Origin: Microbacterium sp. AK031
Lineage (GTDB): Bacteria > Actinomycetota > Actinomycetes > Actinomycetales > Microbacteriaceae
Reading direction: 5' to 3'
DNA: 64,000 nucleotides
Assembly: GCF_024807145.1 (NCBI RefSeq)
Contig: NZ_JANUCA010000002.1
Span: forward strand, 434,001 to 498,000
Shown here piece by piece: positions 8,102 to 17,441 of this stretch (position 1 is its first letter; the number at the start of each line of letters is the position of its first letter). The notes beneath the pieces were generated by a model, which searched no databases, was not told where the DNA came from, and worked only from the letters and a program-made list of their open reading frames with translations. Position numbers and translations under genes: made by a program.

Positions 8102-8569
8102 ATGTCGAGAAACGTCCGAAGGATGAACTGCCGGCCCGAAGCGGTCTTCCGCGTTCTGGAGGACGGCTGGCTCTACCCGAGCTGGGTCGTCGGGGCATCG
8201 CGCATGCGCGACGTCGCCGCCGCATGGCCGCAGCCCGGAGCAAAGTTGCATCACTCCGTGGGGGTCTGGCCGGCCCTCCTCGACGACACGACGAGCACCG
8301 CCACGTGGGATCCACCGCGCCACATGGTGATGACCGCACGGGGGTGGCCGATCGGCGAGGCACGCGTGACGATCGACGTCAGGCCCTTCGGGGGAGGATG
8401 CCTCGTCCGCATCCAGGAGGAAGAGGTCAGCGGACCGGCGAAGGTCATCCCCCGCATCGTGTCCGATGTGCTGCTGCAATGGCGCAACGCCGAGACGCTG
8501 CACAGACTCGCATACCTGGCAGAAGGACTCGCCCCCGTGAACACGGCATCCGATTCGGAGAACACATGA
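8102..8569 (+). CDS. SRPBCC (START-like) family protein
   Basis: A 155-residue polyketide cyclase/START-like protein. It opens with the typical [29 protein letters not shown] strand and helix (only the first part quoted by position, residues 1-24), then W-x-VG-x-SR. The fold binds hydrophobic ligands, but the ligand is unknown. The ATG at 8102 is preferred over in-frame codons near 8063 because AGGGAG lies five bases upstream. Its stop overlaps the next ATG (ATGA at 8566-8569), coupling it to the FAD oxidoreductase, which suggests a shared lipid or isoprenoid substrate. Confidence 0.8.
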   Translation: MSRNVRRMNCRPEAVFRVLEDGWLYPSWVVGASRMRDVAAAWPQPGAKLHHSVGVWPALLDDTTSTATWDPPRHMVMTARGWPIGEARVTIDVRPFGGGCLVRIQEEEVSGPAKVIPRIVSDVLLQWRNAETLHRLAYLAEGLAPVNTASDSENT

Positions 8570-10044
8570 CAGGGCGCTCGTTCGATGTCGATGCCACCGT
8601 CGTCGGCGCCGGGCCCAACGGTCTCGCCGCCGCCGTCACACTCGCACGCGCAGGGCTCTCGGTGCGAGTCTTCGAGCGCGCGACGACAGCCGGAGGCGGC
8701 GCGGCGACCGCAGAGCTCACCCTGCCGGGCTTCCACCACGACGTCTGTTCGGCGGTGCATCCTCTCGCCTTCGAGTCGCGCTTCTTCCGCGAATTCGGAC
8801 TCACCCGACGCATACCGTTCGCCGTACCGGAGATCTCCTTCGCGCATCCGCTCGATGGCGGGAGGGCCGGGATCGCGTACCGGGATCTGGAGCGCACGGC
8901 GGAGACCCTCGGTGTGGATGGCAGGGCGTACACCAGCCTGATGCGCCCGCTGGTCGAGCGCTCGACGAGGGTCGCCGACTTCACCGGCGACACTCTCCTG
9001 CGCATCCCCCGGGACATCCCGACCGCCCTGGCCTTCGGATTGGCGGCGATGGAGCAGGGCAGCCCGCTGTGGAACGCGCGCTTCCGCGAGGATGCCGCCC
9101 CCGCCATGCTCACCGGCGTGGCATCGCACACGATCCTGCCTATGCCTGGCCTGGCCAGCTCGGGCGCCGGCCTCGCGCTGACGGCGTACGCGCATGCGAA
9201 GGGATGGCCGATCCCCATCGGCGGAAGCCAGAGCATCATCGACGCCATGGTCGACGACCTCGTCACGCACGGAGGTGAGCTCGTGACTGATCACGAGGTC
9301 ACTTCTCTTGACGAACTGCCCTCGTCCCGCGTGACGCTGCTCGACGTCACACCGCGTGCGCTGAGCAGGATCGCCGGCGACCGGATGCCGCAGCGCTACC
9401 GCGATGCGCTCGGTCGCTTCCGCTACGGCAACGCCGTGGCGAAGGTGGATTTCGCGCTTTCCGAACCTGTGCCGTGGTCGCATCCGGAACTCGGCCGCGC
9501 CGGAACACTTCACGTCGGCGGCACCCGGGCCGAGATCGCGGCGGCCGAGAACGCCGTCGCACACGGCAACCTCTCCGAGTCTCCGTACGTTCTCGTCTCG
9601 CAGCCCTCGCTTTTCGATGACACCCGCGCCCCCGCCGGCCAGCACACGCTCTGGACGTACACGCATGTGCCGGCGGCATCGCGCGCGGACAGGTCGGAGG
9701 CAGTCATCCGGCAGATCGAACGGTTCGCACCCGGCTTCCGCGACACGATCCTGGGCATGTCGTCCCGCACGGCGATGGACGTGGAGCGGCACAACCCCAA
9801 CTACCCTCGCGGCGACATCTCTGCAGGTACGCCGGATCTGGTGCAGCTGCTGCGCCGTCCTGTACTCAGCCCCGAGCCGTGGCAGACGCCGATGAACGGC
9901 GTCTACCTGTGCGGTGCATCCACGACACCGGGGCCAGGAGTGCACGGCCTGCCCGGATGGCACGCAGCGCTGAGCGCGTTGCGGAACGACTTCGGCACCA
10001 GAGCGCTGCCGGATCTCGCGCCGCGCGCGTCTGGTGGAGAATGA
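8566..10044 (+). CDS. FAD-dependent phytoene desaturase-like oxidoreductase
   Basis: A 492-residue protein with an N-terminal Rossmann FAD motif ([20 protein letters not shown], about 11-30) and [16 protein letters not shown], as in the CrtI/amine-oxidase superfamily. A C-terminal FAD-closing segment, [17 protein letters not shown], is also present. The substrate is unknown. No carotenoid genes adjoin, so it should not be called CrtI. The ATG overlaps the stop of the upstream SRPBCC gene, so the two are probably made as a pair. Confidence 0.82.
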   Translation: MTGRSFDVDATVVGAGPNGLAAAVTLARAGLSVRVFERATTAGGGAATAELTLPGFHHDVCSAVHPLAFESRFFREFGLTRRIPFAVPEISFAHPLDGGRAGIAYRDLERTAETLGVDGRAYTSLMRPLVERSTRVADFTGDTLLRIPRDIPTALAFGLAAMEQGSPLWNARFREDAAPAMLTGVASHTILPMPGLASSGAGLALTAYAHAKGWPIPIGGSQSIIDAMVDDLVTHGGELVTDHEVTSLDELPSSRVTLLDVTPRALSRIAGDRMPQRYRDALGRFRYGNAVAKVDFALSEPVPWSHPELGRAGTLHVGGTRAEIAAAENAVAHGNLSESPYVLVSQPSLFDDTRAPAGQHTLWTYTHVPAASRADRSEAVIRQIERFAPGFRDTILGMSSRTAMDVERHNPNYPRGDISAGTPDLVQLLRRPVLSPEPWQTPMNGVYLCGASTTPGPGVHGLPGWHAALSALRNDFGTRALPDLAPRASGGE

Positions 10045-10048
10045 ACTC

Positions 10049-10471
10049 ATGAAGCAGACCGGTTCGAACGTCGCCGCGCTGATCGCCGCGGCGTCACCCG
10101 CGATCAGAAGGCGGGATGCTGAGACGCTGACTGCCTTGATGCGGGAGGTCGCCGGCCGCGAACCCGCCGCCTGGGGATCGATCATCGGCTTCGGCTCCTG
10201 CCACTACCGCTACCCGACCGGCACCGAGGGCGACATGCCGATTCTGGCGTTCGCACCACGCAAGACCGCGACCACGATCTACCTCGATGACACCGAGCGG
10301 CACAGCGAGGCGCTCGGTGACCTCGGCCCGCATACCGTCGGCAAAGGATGCCTGTACGTCAAGGACCTCGAGAAGGTCGATCTCGAGGTGCTCCGCGACA
10401 TCCTCGAGGGCACTCTCGCCTGGGTTGAGTCCGGTGGTACGCCCGGGATCGAGCTGACGGTCACCGACTGA
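10049..10471 (+). CDS. DUF1801 domain protein
   Basis: A 140-residue protein with family features GSIIGFGSCHYRYPTGTEGD, FAPRKTATTIYL and VGKGCLYVKDLEKVD, characteristic of DUF1801 (YdhG-like) proteins. The biochemical role is unknown. The ATG at 10049 follows GGAGA by nine bases and lies four bases after the oxidoreductase stop, so it may be the third gene of that operon. It is convergent with the membrane-protein gene at 10500. Confidence 0.78.
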   Translation: MKQTGSNVAALIAAASPAIRRRDAETLTALMREVAGREPAAWGSIIGFGSCHYRYPTGTEGDMPILAFAPRKTATTIYLDDTERHSEALGDLGPHTVGKGCLYVKDLEKVDLEVLRDILEGTLAWVESGGTPGIELTVTD

Positions 10472-10499
10472 GGCCTTCCGTCACTCGCAGGTGTGAGCG

Positions 10500-10982
10500 T
10501 CAGCGCAGCACCTCGACCAGCGCGACCCACGAGACGACGACAGCCGACACGATCGCGAGCAGGCACCCGGCGGCCGCGAGGTGCAGGCCGGAAGGATGCC
10601 CCGCCCACACCATCACGCCGGCGACGACGTACGCGGCGAGTGGCAGGAAGCCGATGAGGTACTTGAGCGGTCGTGCACGGGCCGCCGGGGCGGGATCGCG
10701 TGCGATCAGCCGGGTGGCGTTCACCTGGAATACGGTGGCGAGCAGCGTGGCCGCGATGATCACGCCGCCGTACCAAGCGGGTTCAAGATCGGGAACGAGG
10801 CCCAGTGCCGCGACGGTGAGCGCGAGCACGAGTGTCGCGACGCCGGCAAGGAGCCGCGCGGTGAGCGTGCGCGATTTGATGATCTCCGCGATGTTGACGC
10901 TCGCGGCGACGATCACGAGTCCGGCGAGCGCCGCAGTGGCGCCCGCCATGGCGACGTTGAACTCGCTCCACTGCTCCATCAT
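10500..10982 (-). CDS. Hypothetical multi-pass membrane protein
   Basis: A 160-residue protein with about five hydrophobic segments (roughly 9-29, 43-63, 69-89, 106-127 and 131-153), short loops and no recognised domain. Upstream on the minus strand TAGGCT plus a six-base spacer precedes the ATG at 10982, a leaderless arrangement. It lies alone between convergent and divergent neighbours. The function is unknown. Confidence 0.7.
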   Translation of the reverse strand: MMEQWSEFNVAMAGATAALAGLVIVAASVNIAEIIKSRTLTARLLAGVATLVLALTVAALGLVPDLEPAWYGGVIIAATLLATVFQVNATRLIARDPAPAARARPLKYLIGFLPLAAYVVAGVMVWAGHPSGLHLAAAGCLLAIVSAVVVSWVALVEVLR

Positions 10983-11075
10983 GCGGACAGCCTAGACCCG
11001 GCATCCGCGGCCGCGCGCTCCGCGAAGACGCGACCGTCTGCTCGGGGTCACGAGCGTCGCGGTCAGCGACTGTCG

Positions 11076-11903
11076 TCAGCGACTGCCGTAGCGAGCGACG
11101 ATCTCCTCGGTGAGCGGCGGCCAGATGCGCTTGTGCTCATCGCCGAATGCGACGCCCGAGAGGAACGCTGCGCCGAGGTCGCGGGAGCGGTCGATGAACA
11201 GGAAGCTGCCTTGCCCGCCGAAGTGTCCTGCGGTCTCAGGCGGCAGGGTGTCGCTCAGCCAGTGCGGACTCTTCGCGCCCTTGAGCTCGAACCCCAGTCC
11301 CCACTGATTGTCGTCGAACGAGCCGTATCCGGGAACGACGCCGCGCAACCCGGTCCGCGAGACCATGAGCGCGAGATCACGCAGCTCGACGGGGATCAGC
11401 GTCGGTCGCAGCACTTCGCGTGCGAACGTCAGCAGGTCTTCGATCGACGCCCGGTAGCCTGCGGACGGCCGGCCGGTCACGACGATGTCCTGCATGCCCA
11501 ACGGCACGGTGACTTCGCGGGTCATCCAGTCGGCGAACGGCATGCCGACGGCCTCGGCCACGTGCGCGCCTAGCGAATCGAACCCGGCATTCGAATAGAT
11601 ACGCCGGGTTCCGGGCGCGGCCTGCGTCTGGTCTCCCTCGAACGGCAGCCCGCTGGTGTGGTCGAGCAGGTTCAGAAGCGTCGATCCCGCGGGACCTGCC
11701 GGCTCGTCGAGGTCCACGAACCCACGTTCGACGGCGATCAATACGCCCCAGGCCGATATGGGCTTGGACACCGATGCCAGCGGCAGAACCGAGCGCGAGT
11801 CTCCCTGCACGGCGAGCGTCTGCTCAGAGCTGGTCACCCCTACAAGTGCGTTGTGAGGGAAGCCGTCTGTCGCTGCGAATGTCGTGGACTCCACCCCGCT
11901 CAC
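11076..11903 (-). CDS. Beta-lactamase-family serine hydrolase (class C/esterase type)
   Basis: A 275-residue cytoplasmic protein of the beta-lactamase/DD-peptidase superfamily. The catalytic SxxK is present in [13 protein letters not shown] (about 41-53), and a YSN motif occurs in [23 protein letters not shown] is the usual LLxHTSGL family signature. No signal peptide is visible, so it is more likely an esterase or amidase than a cell-wall enzyme. The GTG start at 11903 overlaps the glyS stop (GTGA), so it is translated with glyS. Confidence 0.82.
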   Translation of the reverse strand: MSGVESTTFAATDGFPHNALVGVTSSEQTLAVQGDSRSVLPLASVSKPISAWGVLIAVERGFVDLDEPAGPAGSTLLNLLDHTSGLPFEGDQTQAAPGTRRIYSNAGFDSLGAHVAEAVGMPFADWMTREVTVPLGMQDIVVTGRPSAGYRASIEDLLTFAREVLRPTLIPVELRDLALMVSRTGLRGVVPGYGSFDDNQWGLGFELKGAKSPHWLSDTLPPETAGHFGGQGSFLFIDRSRDLGAAFLSGVAFGDEHKRIWPPLTEEIVARYGSR

Positions 11904-13285
11904 GCCCCCTTGAGACGCTCCGCCAGGTACTCGTGCAACGTGTCAACGGGGATGCGCTCCTGCGCCATCGTGTCGCGGTCGCGAACCGTGACGGCGTTGT
12001 CGTCGAGCGAGTCGAAGTCGACGGTGACGCAGAACGGCGTGCCGATCTCGTCCTGGCGACGATAGCGGCGACCGATCGCGCCGGCGTCATCGAAGTCGAT
12101 GGCCCAGCGACCGCGCAGCGAGTCCGCGACCTCGCGCGCGAGCGGCGAGAGCCTCTCGTTGCGCGACAGGGGAAGGACCGCGACCTTGACCGGTGCCAGA
12201 CGCGGGTCGAGCTTGAGCACGGTGCGGGTGTCGGTACCACCCTTGGCGTTCGGCACCTCCTCCTCGACGTACGAGTCGACGAGGAACGCCATCATCGAGC
12301 GGGTGAGCCCGAAGGACGGCTCGATGACATACGGGGTGTAGCGCTCTCCGGATGCCTGGTCGAAATAGGACAGGCTCTGGCCCGACGCCTCGGAGTGGCT
12401 CGAGAGGTCGTAGTCGGTGCGGTTGGCGACACCCATGAGCTCTCCCCATTCCTTGCCGGGGAAGCCGAAGCGGTACTCGAAGTCGATGGTTCCGGCGGAA
12501 TAGTGCGCCCGCTCGTCCTCTGGGACATCGAAGCGGCGCATGTTGGCGGTGTCGATGCCGAGGTCCTCGAACCACGCCCAGCACGCTTCGACCCAGTGTT
12601 CGAACCACTCCTGGGCGTCGGCGGGAGGCACGAAGTACTCGATCTCCATCTGCTCGAACTCGCGGGTGCGGAAGATGAAGTTTCCGGGGGTGATCTCGTT
12701 GCGGAATGCCTTGCCCACCTGACCGATGCCGAACGGCGGCTTCTTGCGGCTGGCGGTGAGCACGTTGGCGAAGTTCACGAAGATGCCCTGAGCCGTCTCG
12801 GGACGCAGGTAGAACAGGCCGGATTCGTCGTCGACGACGCCGAGGTAAGTCTTGACGAGGCCCGAGAAGGCCTTCGGCTCGGTGTACTGGCCCTTGTTGC
12901 CGCAGTTCGGGCACGGCACGTCGGCAAGACCGTTCTCCGCCTTGCGGCCCTTGCGCGCCTCGAAGTCCTCGACGAGGGTGTCGGCACGGAAGCGTTTGTG
13001 GCAGCTCAGGCACTCGACCAGCGGATCAGTGAACGTGGCGACGTGCCCCGATGCCTCCCAGACGCGCTTCGGGAGGATGATCGAGGAGTCCAGTCCCACC
13101 ATGTCGCCGCGTCCGCGGACGAAGGTCTGCCACCACTGGCGACGGATGTTCTCCTTGAGCTCGGTGCCGAGGGGGCCGTAATCCCATGCGGAACGCGAAC
13201 CGCCGTAGATCTCACCCGCTTGGAACACGAACCCGCGGTGGCGGGCGAGGCTGATGACCTTGTCAAGACGGGACTGTTCGGCCAC
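11900..13285 (-). CDS. glyS: Glycyl-tRNA synthetase (class II, homodimeric type)
   Basis: It charges tRNA(Gly). The 461-residue length is normal for the dimeric bacterial/archaeal type. Visible elements are [19 protein letters not shown] (29-47) near the active site, CxxC pairs (about 92-95 CLSC and 125-128 CPNC) of the inserted zinc-like region, [20 protein letters not shown] (motif 2) and a C-terminal anticodon domain. The start is GTG at 13285, with GGAG five bases upstream; longer in-frame readings lack a ribosome site. Confidence 0.95.
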   Translation of the reverse strand: MAEQSRLDKVISLARHRGFVFQAGEIYGGSRSAWDYGPLGTELKENIRRQWWQTFVRGRGDMVGLDSSIILPKRVWEASGHVATFTDPLVECLSCHKRFRADTLVEDFEARKGRKAENGLADVPCPNCGNKGQYTEPKAFSGLVKTYLGVVDDESGLFYLRPETAQGIFVNFANVLTASRKKPPFGIGQVGKAFRNEITPGNFIFRTREFEQMEIEYFVPPADAQEWFEHWVEACWAWFEDLGIDTANMRRFDVPEDERAHYSAGTIDFEYRFGFPGKEWGELMGVANRTDYDLSSHSEASGQSLSYFDQASGERYTPYVIEPSFGLTRSMMAFLVDSYVEEEVPNAKGGTDTRTVLKLDPRLAPVKVAVLPLSRNERLSPLAREVADSLRGRWAIDFDDAGAIGRRYRRQDEIGTPFCVTVDFDSLDDNAVTVRDRDTMAQERIPVDTLHEYLAERLKGA

Positions 13286-13372
13286 GGTGGCTCCAATGGT
13301 CGGGAGAGATTCGGATGCTGCGCGCGGACATGCCGCGCCGTCCTCCATCCTATCCGCGCCGACGAGCCCGGT

Positions 13373-14038
13373 TCAGCCCTCCACTGCGGCAGCAGCAGCG
13401 GCTGCGCGCGCCAGCCACGCGGGTGTCTTGCCCGGCCGCGCGAACGGCACGAGCCGCCCGGCGGCGCTCTCTTCCACTAGCTGCTCAGCACGCGCGATGC
13501 GGGTGGCAGGGCGCTTGGCTGTCGCGATCCAGTGCCGCACAGCTTTGCGATACCCCGCCGTCGCTGCGTCGAGGAATGCCCGTGCCGCAGCAGACGAGTC
13601 GAGCACGGCCTGCACCTCCGGCTCGAGTTCAGCTTCACCGTTCTCGTGCGAATAGGTGCCGGTGCGATCCGCGCTGCGCGCCTCGAACGCCGCCAGGCCG
13701 GCGGGGGCCATCCGCCCCTCCGCCTGCAAGCGCTCCACGTGCGCGACATTGACCTTCGACCACGTGCTCCCCGATTTTCGCGGCGTCCACCGCTGACGGC
13801 GGCGATCATCGTCGATGGGCTGCGACACCGAGTCGATCCAGCCGAAGCACAGCGCCTCGGGAACGGCATCCGCCCACGTCAGACCCCGATCGACGACGTG
13901 AGCCTTGCGCACTTCCATCCACAGCTCCGGCTTGTCGGAGTGATGCCGCTCGAGCCACGCACGGAACTCCGCCGCGTCGCGGAAGTACACCGCGGGCTTC
14001 TCCGCCGAACCGCCCGCCTGTCCCGCCACATCGTCCAT
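13373..14038 (-). CDS. YdeI/OmpD-associated family protein
   Basis: A 221-residue protein of the YdeI family. It has FRDAAEFRAWLERHH, ELWMEVRKA, CFGWIDSVSQPIDDDRRRQRWTPRK (core by position about 71-95) and SKVNVAHVERLQAEGRM. The C-terminal repeat includes KAVRHWIATAKRPATRIARAE. Some family members affect antibiotic or bacteriocin sensitivity, but the reaction is unknown. It is a single gene, transcribed leftward. Confidence 0.82.
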   Translation of the reverse strand: MDDVAGQAGGSAEKPAVYFRDAAEFRAWLERHHSDKPELWMEVRKAHVVDRGLTWADAVPEALCFGWIDSVSQPIDDDRRRQRWTPRKSGSTWSKVNVAHVERLQAEGRMAPAGLAAFEARSADRTGTYSHENGEAELEPEVQAVLDSSAAARAFLDAATAGYRKAVRHWIATAKRPATRIARAEQLVEESAAGRLVPFARPGKTPAWLARAAAAAAAVEG

Positions 14039-14071
14039 GGGAACAGGATGCCACGAGCATCCGACACCGCC

Positions 14072-14707
14072 TCAACGGTTCGGGAAAGCCTCTCCCCCGC
14101 CCGCGGCGAGCGCCTCGGCGACGATCTCGATGTGGTCGTTCATCATCGCCGCCGGCATCGCCGGCATGCTCTGCTCCCAGTACGGGAGGATCGCACCACG
14201 CCCCTGCATCATTCCGGCCAGACGGGCGTATGCCCACAAGTGGAGGTGCGCCGAGCCGTCGTTCCATCGCGAGAAATGGCAGCGCGCGACCGCAGGGATC
14301 GCCTTGGTGGCCTCCGACAGTCTCTGCAGCACGGGTCCGAGGCCGGCGAGCACCTCGATCGGGGCGTCTTCGAGCTTTACATGGCGGCGGGGTGAGATCG
14401 AGCCGACGAACGGCAGCCCGACGCCGCCTTCGAATCCTGAACTCACCTGCCATTCATCGTCATGCCAGATCGTGCTCTTCGACGGCTTGCAGTGCCCGCA
14501 TTCGGAGGCATCGACCTCACCGTGCCTTGGCCTCTCGGGCACGAGCATCGGCTCGATCGGCAACAACTCGAATGCGGCGATACTGGGCGCAGGACCGCTG
14601 CCGGGCACTCTGCTCGTGTCGAGCGTCTGACCTATCGGCGCCCACCGGTGCCACTCGGTGTCGGCCGGATGCTGTGCGAAATCTGGGTCGGAGGGCATGC
14701 CACCCAT
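14072..14707 (-). CDS. HIT-like protein
   Basis: A 211-residue protein. Its C-terminal half carries WNDGSAHLHLWAYAR, resembling the H-x-H-x-aromatic core of HIT-superfamily nucleotide hydrolases and transferases, although the third His is replaced. An N-terminal CGHCKPS motif could bind metal. The ATG at 14707 (MGGMPSDP) or the one at 14698 are both possible; the longer frame runs antisense through the neighbouring acetyltransferase and was trimmed. The assignment to HIT is by motif only. Confidence 0.6.
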   Translation of the reverse strand: MGGMPSDPDFAQHPADTEWHRWAPIGQTLDTSRVPGSGPAPSIAAFELLPIEPMLVPERPRHGEVDASECGHCKPSKSTIWHDDEWQVSSGFEGGVGLPFVGSISPRRHVKLEDAPIEVLAGLGPVLQRLSEATKAIPAVARCHFSRWNDGSAHLHLWAYARLAGMMQGRGAILPYWEQSMPAMPAAMMNDHIEIVAEALAAGGGEAFPNR

Positions 14708-14738
14708 GAAACCAGAGAAGGCGTCGCAGCGCCGCGCA

Positions 14739-15428
14739 TCACTCGGTGAAGAGGTATCCGCGCTCCACGTCGAAGCCGGCGATGCGCAGTCCACGGCCCA
14801 GCAGTGCCTCCATCTCACCGCGCAACCGGAGACGCCACTCGTGCGCCGCGTCGGGATCCGTCGCCCGAATTCCCTCGACGTCCGACGGAATCTCGAGGGT
14901 CGCGACGACGGTCTCCCCCGCAGGGTGCTTGGCGATGTCAGCGAGTGCCCATTCGACATCGAGACGGTCGCTCTCGTCGCCGGCATCCCCACCGCCGAAG
15001 ATGCCGTAGTTGTTCACCGAGTACCCGGTCACGCGCGCGCCGAGAACGGTGAGGAAGAAGTGCGCGTTGCGGGCGACGAGCGGGTCGAATGTCCAGGTGA
15101 TCCGTCCGACCTCACGCGAGAACGCCCACTGGCGCTGGTGCTCCTTCAGCTCGCGCCCCCAGCCGCGACCGCGGTAATCCGGTACCAGGGCTGTGATGTG
15201 CGAGTGCATCGTGCGCTGGCCGGGAACACCGAAGAAAGCGACGGATGCCCCGACCATGTGCTCCGCGCCGGACTCATCGTCGAACAACCCGACGACGTAG
15301 TTGCCGGATTGCTGCAGCGCACGCAGGGTGCCCGCATCGATGACGCGCTCCGGTCCGCGGATGGCATCCAACAGGGACTGCGCCTCGATGATGAGTTCGA
15401 CGGTGTCAAGGTCACGTATGGTTCGCAC
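14739..15428 (-). CDS. GNAT-family acetyltransferase
   Basis: A 229-residue N-acetyltransferase-like protein with a GNAT core: VGASVAFFGVPG, then the acetyl-CoA loop ALVPDYRGRGWGRELKEHQR (about 83-102) and WTFDPLVARNAHFFLTVLGA. It resembles the predicted acetyltransferases of COG3375. A GTG at 15428 (MRTIRDLD) is chosen because homologues start at this point; an ATG at 15500 would add 24 non-conserved residues. The substrate is unknown. Confidence 0.78.
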   Translation of the reverse strand: MRTIRDLDTVELIIEAQSLLDAIRGPERVIDAGTLRALQQSGNYVVGLFDDESGAEHMVGASVAFFGVPGQRTMHSHITALVPDYRGRGWGRELKEHQRQWAFSREVGRITWTFDPLVARNAHFFLTVLGARVTGYSVNNYGIFGGGDAGDESDRLDVEWALADIAKHPAGETVVATLEIPSDVEGIRATDPDAAHEWRLRLRGEMEALLGRGLRIAGFDVERGYLFTE

Positions 15429-15513
15429 GTCCCCAGTCTGCCCCTCCTCGCCCCTGATGCGGAAACGGGAGACCGAGAACATCGCAGCTGTCGACGTCAC
15501 ACTGGGTCGACGA

Positions 15514-17301
15514 TCAGGAGCCGACGAACTCCTCGGTCGGGCCGAACTCCGGCCACTCGCGCACCTCGACTGTCGAGCCCAGACCGTCGGTGTCGAGCAC
15601 GACGATCTCGTTGACTCCCGGGTTCCAGAGCGGGGCCGGAGCGTAGAGCGTCTGCTGCGGGCCGATCGTCCAGTAACGGCCGAGCAGGAAGCCGTTCAGC
15701 CACACCATGCCTTTGGCCCCGTCAGGGAAGGCGAGCCAGGCATCCGCTGGGGTGACGACTTCGATCGTCGCACGCGCGACCCCGTCCGCCTCCCGAGCGC
15801 CAGCAGGGTCCGTCGCGTCGGGGGCGGGCGCCGCGTCGAGCGGCAGCGCCCGGTGCGTCCAGCCGTGCACGTAGCGGCGGCCGTTTATGCGCACGCCGTT
15901 CATGATGCCCTTGCCCTCGCCGGTGCGCGGGCCGTAGTTGATGCGTCCGAGACTCTCGACCACGATCGTCAGCTGCGCCTTTCGGGCGCCGCCGGGAAGC
16001 GGAAGCGACAGCTGCCCGTCCCGCTCCAGGGTGCCGATGCGCTCGTCGCCGACGAAGACCGTCGCACGATCATGCAGGGTGTCGATGTCGATCGTCGCAT
16101 CCGCCGGAACGTCGATCTGTGCCTGATAGATGACGATGCCGTCTTCCACGCCGAGCTGCTCGAACGTCTGCGGCATCGGGGTGATCTCTCCGATCATCGG
16201 CAGCGTCTCGGCGAACTCGCGCAACGACGTCACCGGCTGCAGCGGCGCCGACTGCGCGGCCTGAACCGGCGCAGGTGCGGGGCGCTCCGGCATCTCACCG
16301 TCATGGAACGGGGCGAACGCTGCGCGCAGCGCCTCGAACTTGGCGTTCAGCGTGCCGTCTTCGCCGATCGGGGCATCCGAGTCGTAGCTGGTGATCGTCG
16401 GCTGCAGTGCGCCGTCGTGGTTGGCTCCGTTCCACAGGCCGAAGTTCGTGCCGCCGTGCGCCATGTAGATGCTGACGGATCCGCCGACCGCGAGCAGTTC
16501 GTCGACGGTGCCGATCATGCTCTCGGCCGAACGCACATGGTGTTGCTCGCCCCAGTGGTCGAACCATCCGCCCCATAGCTCACTGCACATCAGCGCATCG
16601 TCGGGGCGACGCAGCTGCTGGGCTGTGGCGACGCCGGTGCCGAAGGTGAATGTCGGCAGCGCTCCTGCCACCGAGCCGTGCGCGATCATGTCGGAGGTGA
16701 TGCCGTCTGCCGTCGTCAGCAGCTCGACGACGCCCCGCGAACGCAGGCCGTCGCGCTGATGCTCGAGATATACGTGATCGCTGCCGAACGAGCCGTACTC
16801 GTTCTCGATCTGCACGGCGACGATGGGCCCGCCGAATGCCGCCTGCAGCGGCACGATGCGCGGGATCAGCTCGTCGTACCAGCTGTCGACGGCCGCAAGA
16901 TACTCGGGATCGTTCGTGCGCAACGCGCTCACCCGTCCGGTCAGCCAGAACGGCAACCCGCCGTTCGACCACTCCGCGCAGATGTACGGGCTCGGACGCA
17001 GGTAGACGTCGAGTCCGATCTCACCCGCGAGTCGGATGAACGACTCCAGGTCGCGCCAGCCGTCGAAACGCGGCTCTCCTTCCACCCGTTCGTGGAAATT
17101 CCAGGCCACATAGGTGTCGACCGTGTTCGCACCCATCGCGGCGAGCCGACGCATACGGTCCTCCCACTGCTGGGGATGCACGCGGAAGTAATGCAGCGCT
17201 CCAGCGAGGATGCGATACGACCGTCCGGCACGGAGGAGCTGCCCGTCGCGCCACGTGATCGCAGGAGAGGCGTCCCGAGAGGACGAGGATGCGTGGTTCA
17301 A
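15514..17301 (-). CDS. Glycoside hydrolase family 35 beta-galactosidase
   Basis: A 595-residue GH35 enzyme releasing terminal beta-galactose. It has GALHYFRVHPQQWEDRM, VAWNFHE (65-71), PYICAEWSNGGLPFW, the acid/base in IENEYG (Glu168), and the nucleophile in CSELWGGWFDHWG (Glu241). C-terminal beta domains follow (LDGKGMVWLNGFLLGRYW-like segment near 530-560). There is no signal peptide, so it acts on imported oligosaccharides. It is divergent from the MFS exporter; no sugar transporter adjoins. Confidence 0.92.
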   Translation of the reverse strand: MNHASSSSRDASPAITWRDGQLLRAGRSYRILAGALHYFRVHPQQWEDRMRRLAAMGANTVDTYVAWNFHERVEGEPRFDGWRDLESFIRLAGEIGLDVYLRPSPYICAEWSNGGLPFWLTGRVSALRTNDPEYLAAVDSWYDELIPRIVPLQAAFGGPIVAVQIENEYGSFGSDHVYLEHQRDGLRSRGVVELLTTADGITSDMIAHGSVAGALPTFTFGTGVATAQQLRRPDDALMCSELWGGWFDHWGEQHHVRSAESMIGTVDELLAVGGSVSIYMAHGGTNFGLWNGANHDGALQPTITSYDSDAPIGEDGTLNAKFEALRAAFAPFHDGEMPERPAPAPVQAAQSAPLQPVTSLREFAETLPMIGEITPMPQTFEQLGVEDGIVIYQAQIDVPADATIDIDTLHDRATVFVGDERIGTLERDGQLSLPLPGGARKAQLTIVVESLGRINYGPRTGEGKGIMNGVRINGRRYVHGWTHRALPLDAAPAPDATDPAGAREADGVARATIEVVTPADAWLAFPDGAKGMVWLNGFLLGRYWTIGPQQTLYAPAPLWNPGVNEIVVLDTDGLGSTVEVREWPEFGPTEEFVGS

Positions 17302-17429
17302 GAGGACTCCAGCGTGACTCTCGCTCCGACTTCACGGAGTGCGGACGGATGCGTGTCGTGCGCAGCCGCGCATGACTCTACCGGACGGTTGCGATCTCGC
17401 CCGACGCGCCCACCTCTGCCGAGCAGCGG

Positions 17430-17441
17430 TAATCTGGCGTG
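17430..17441 (+). promoter_or_regulatory. Probable leaderless promoter -10 of the MFS gene
   Basis: TAATCT (17430-17435) followed by six bases puts transcription start at the GTG of 17442, not the in-frame GTG at 17439. This decides the start chosen for the transporter. Confidence 0.45.

Noticed and set aside
8251..10185. A 644-codon minus-strand frame opposite the FAD oxidoreductase
   Set aside because: No domain features and an Arg/Ala-rich composition typical of antisense frames in GC-rich genes; the plus-strand gene has clear FAD motifs.
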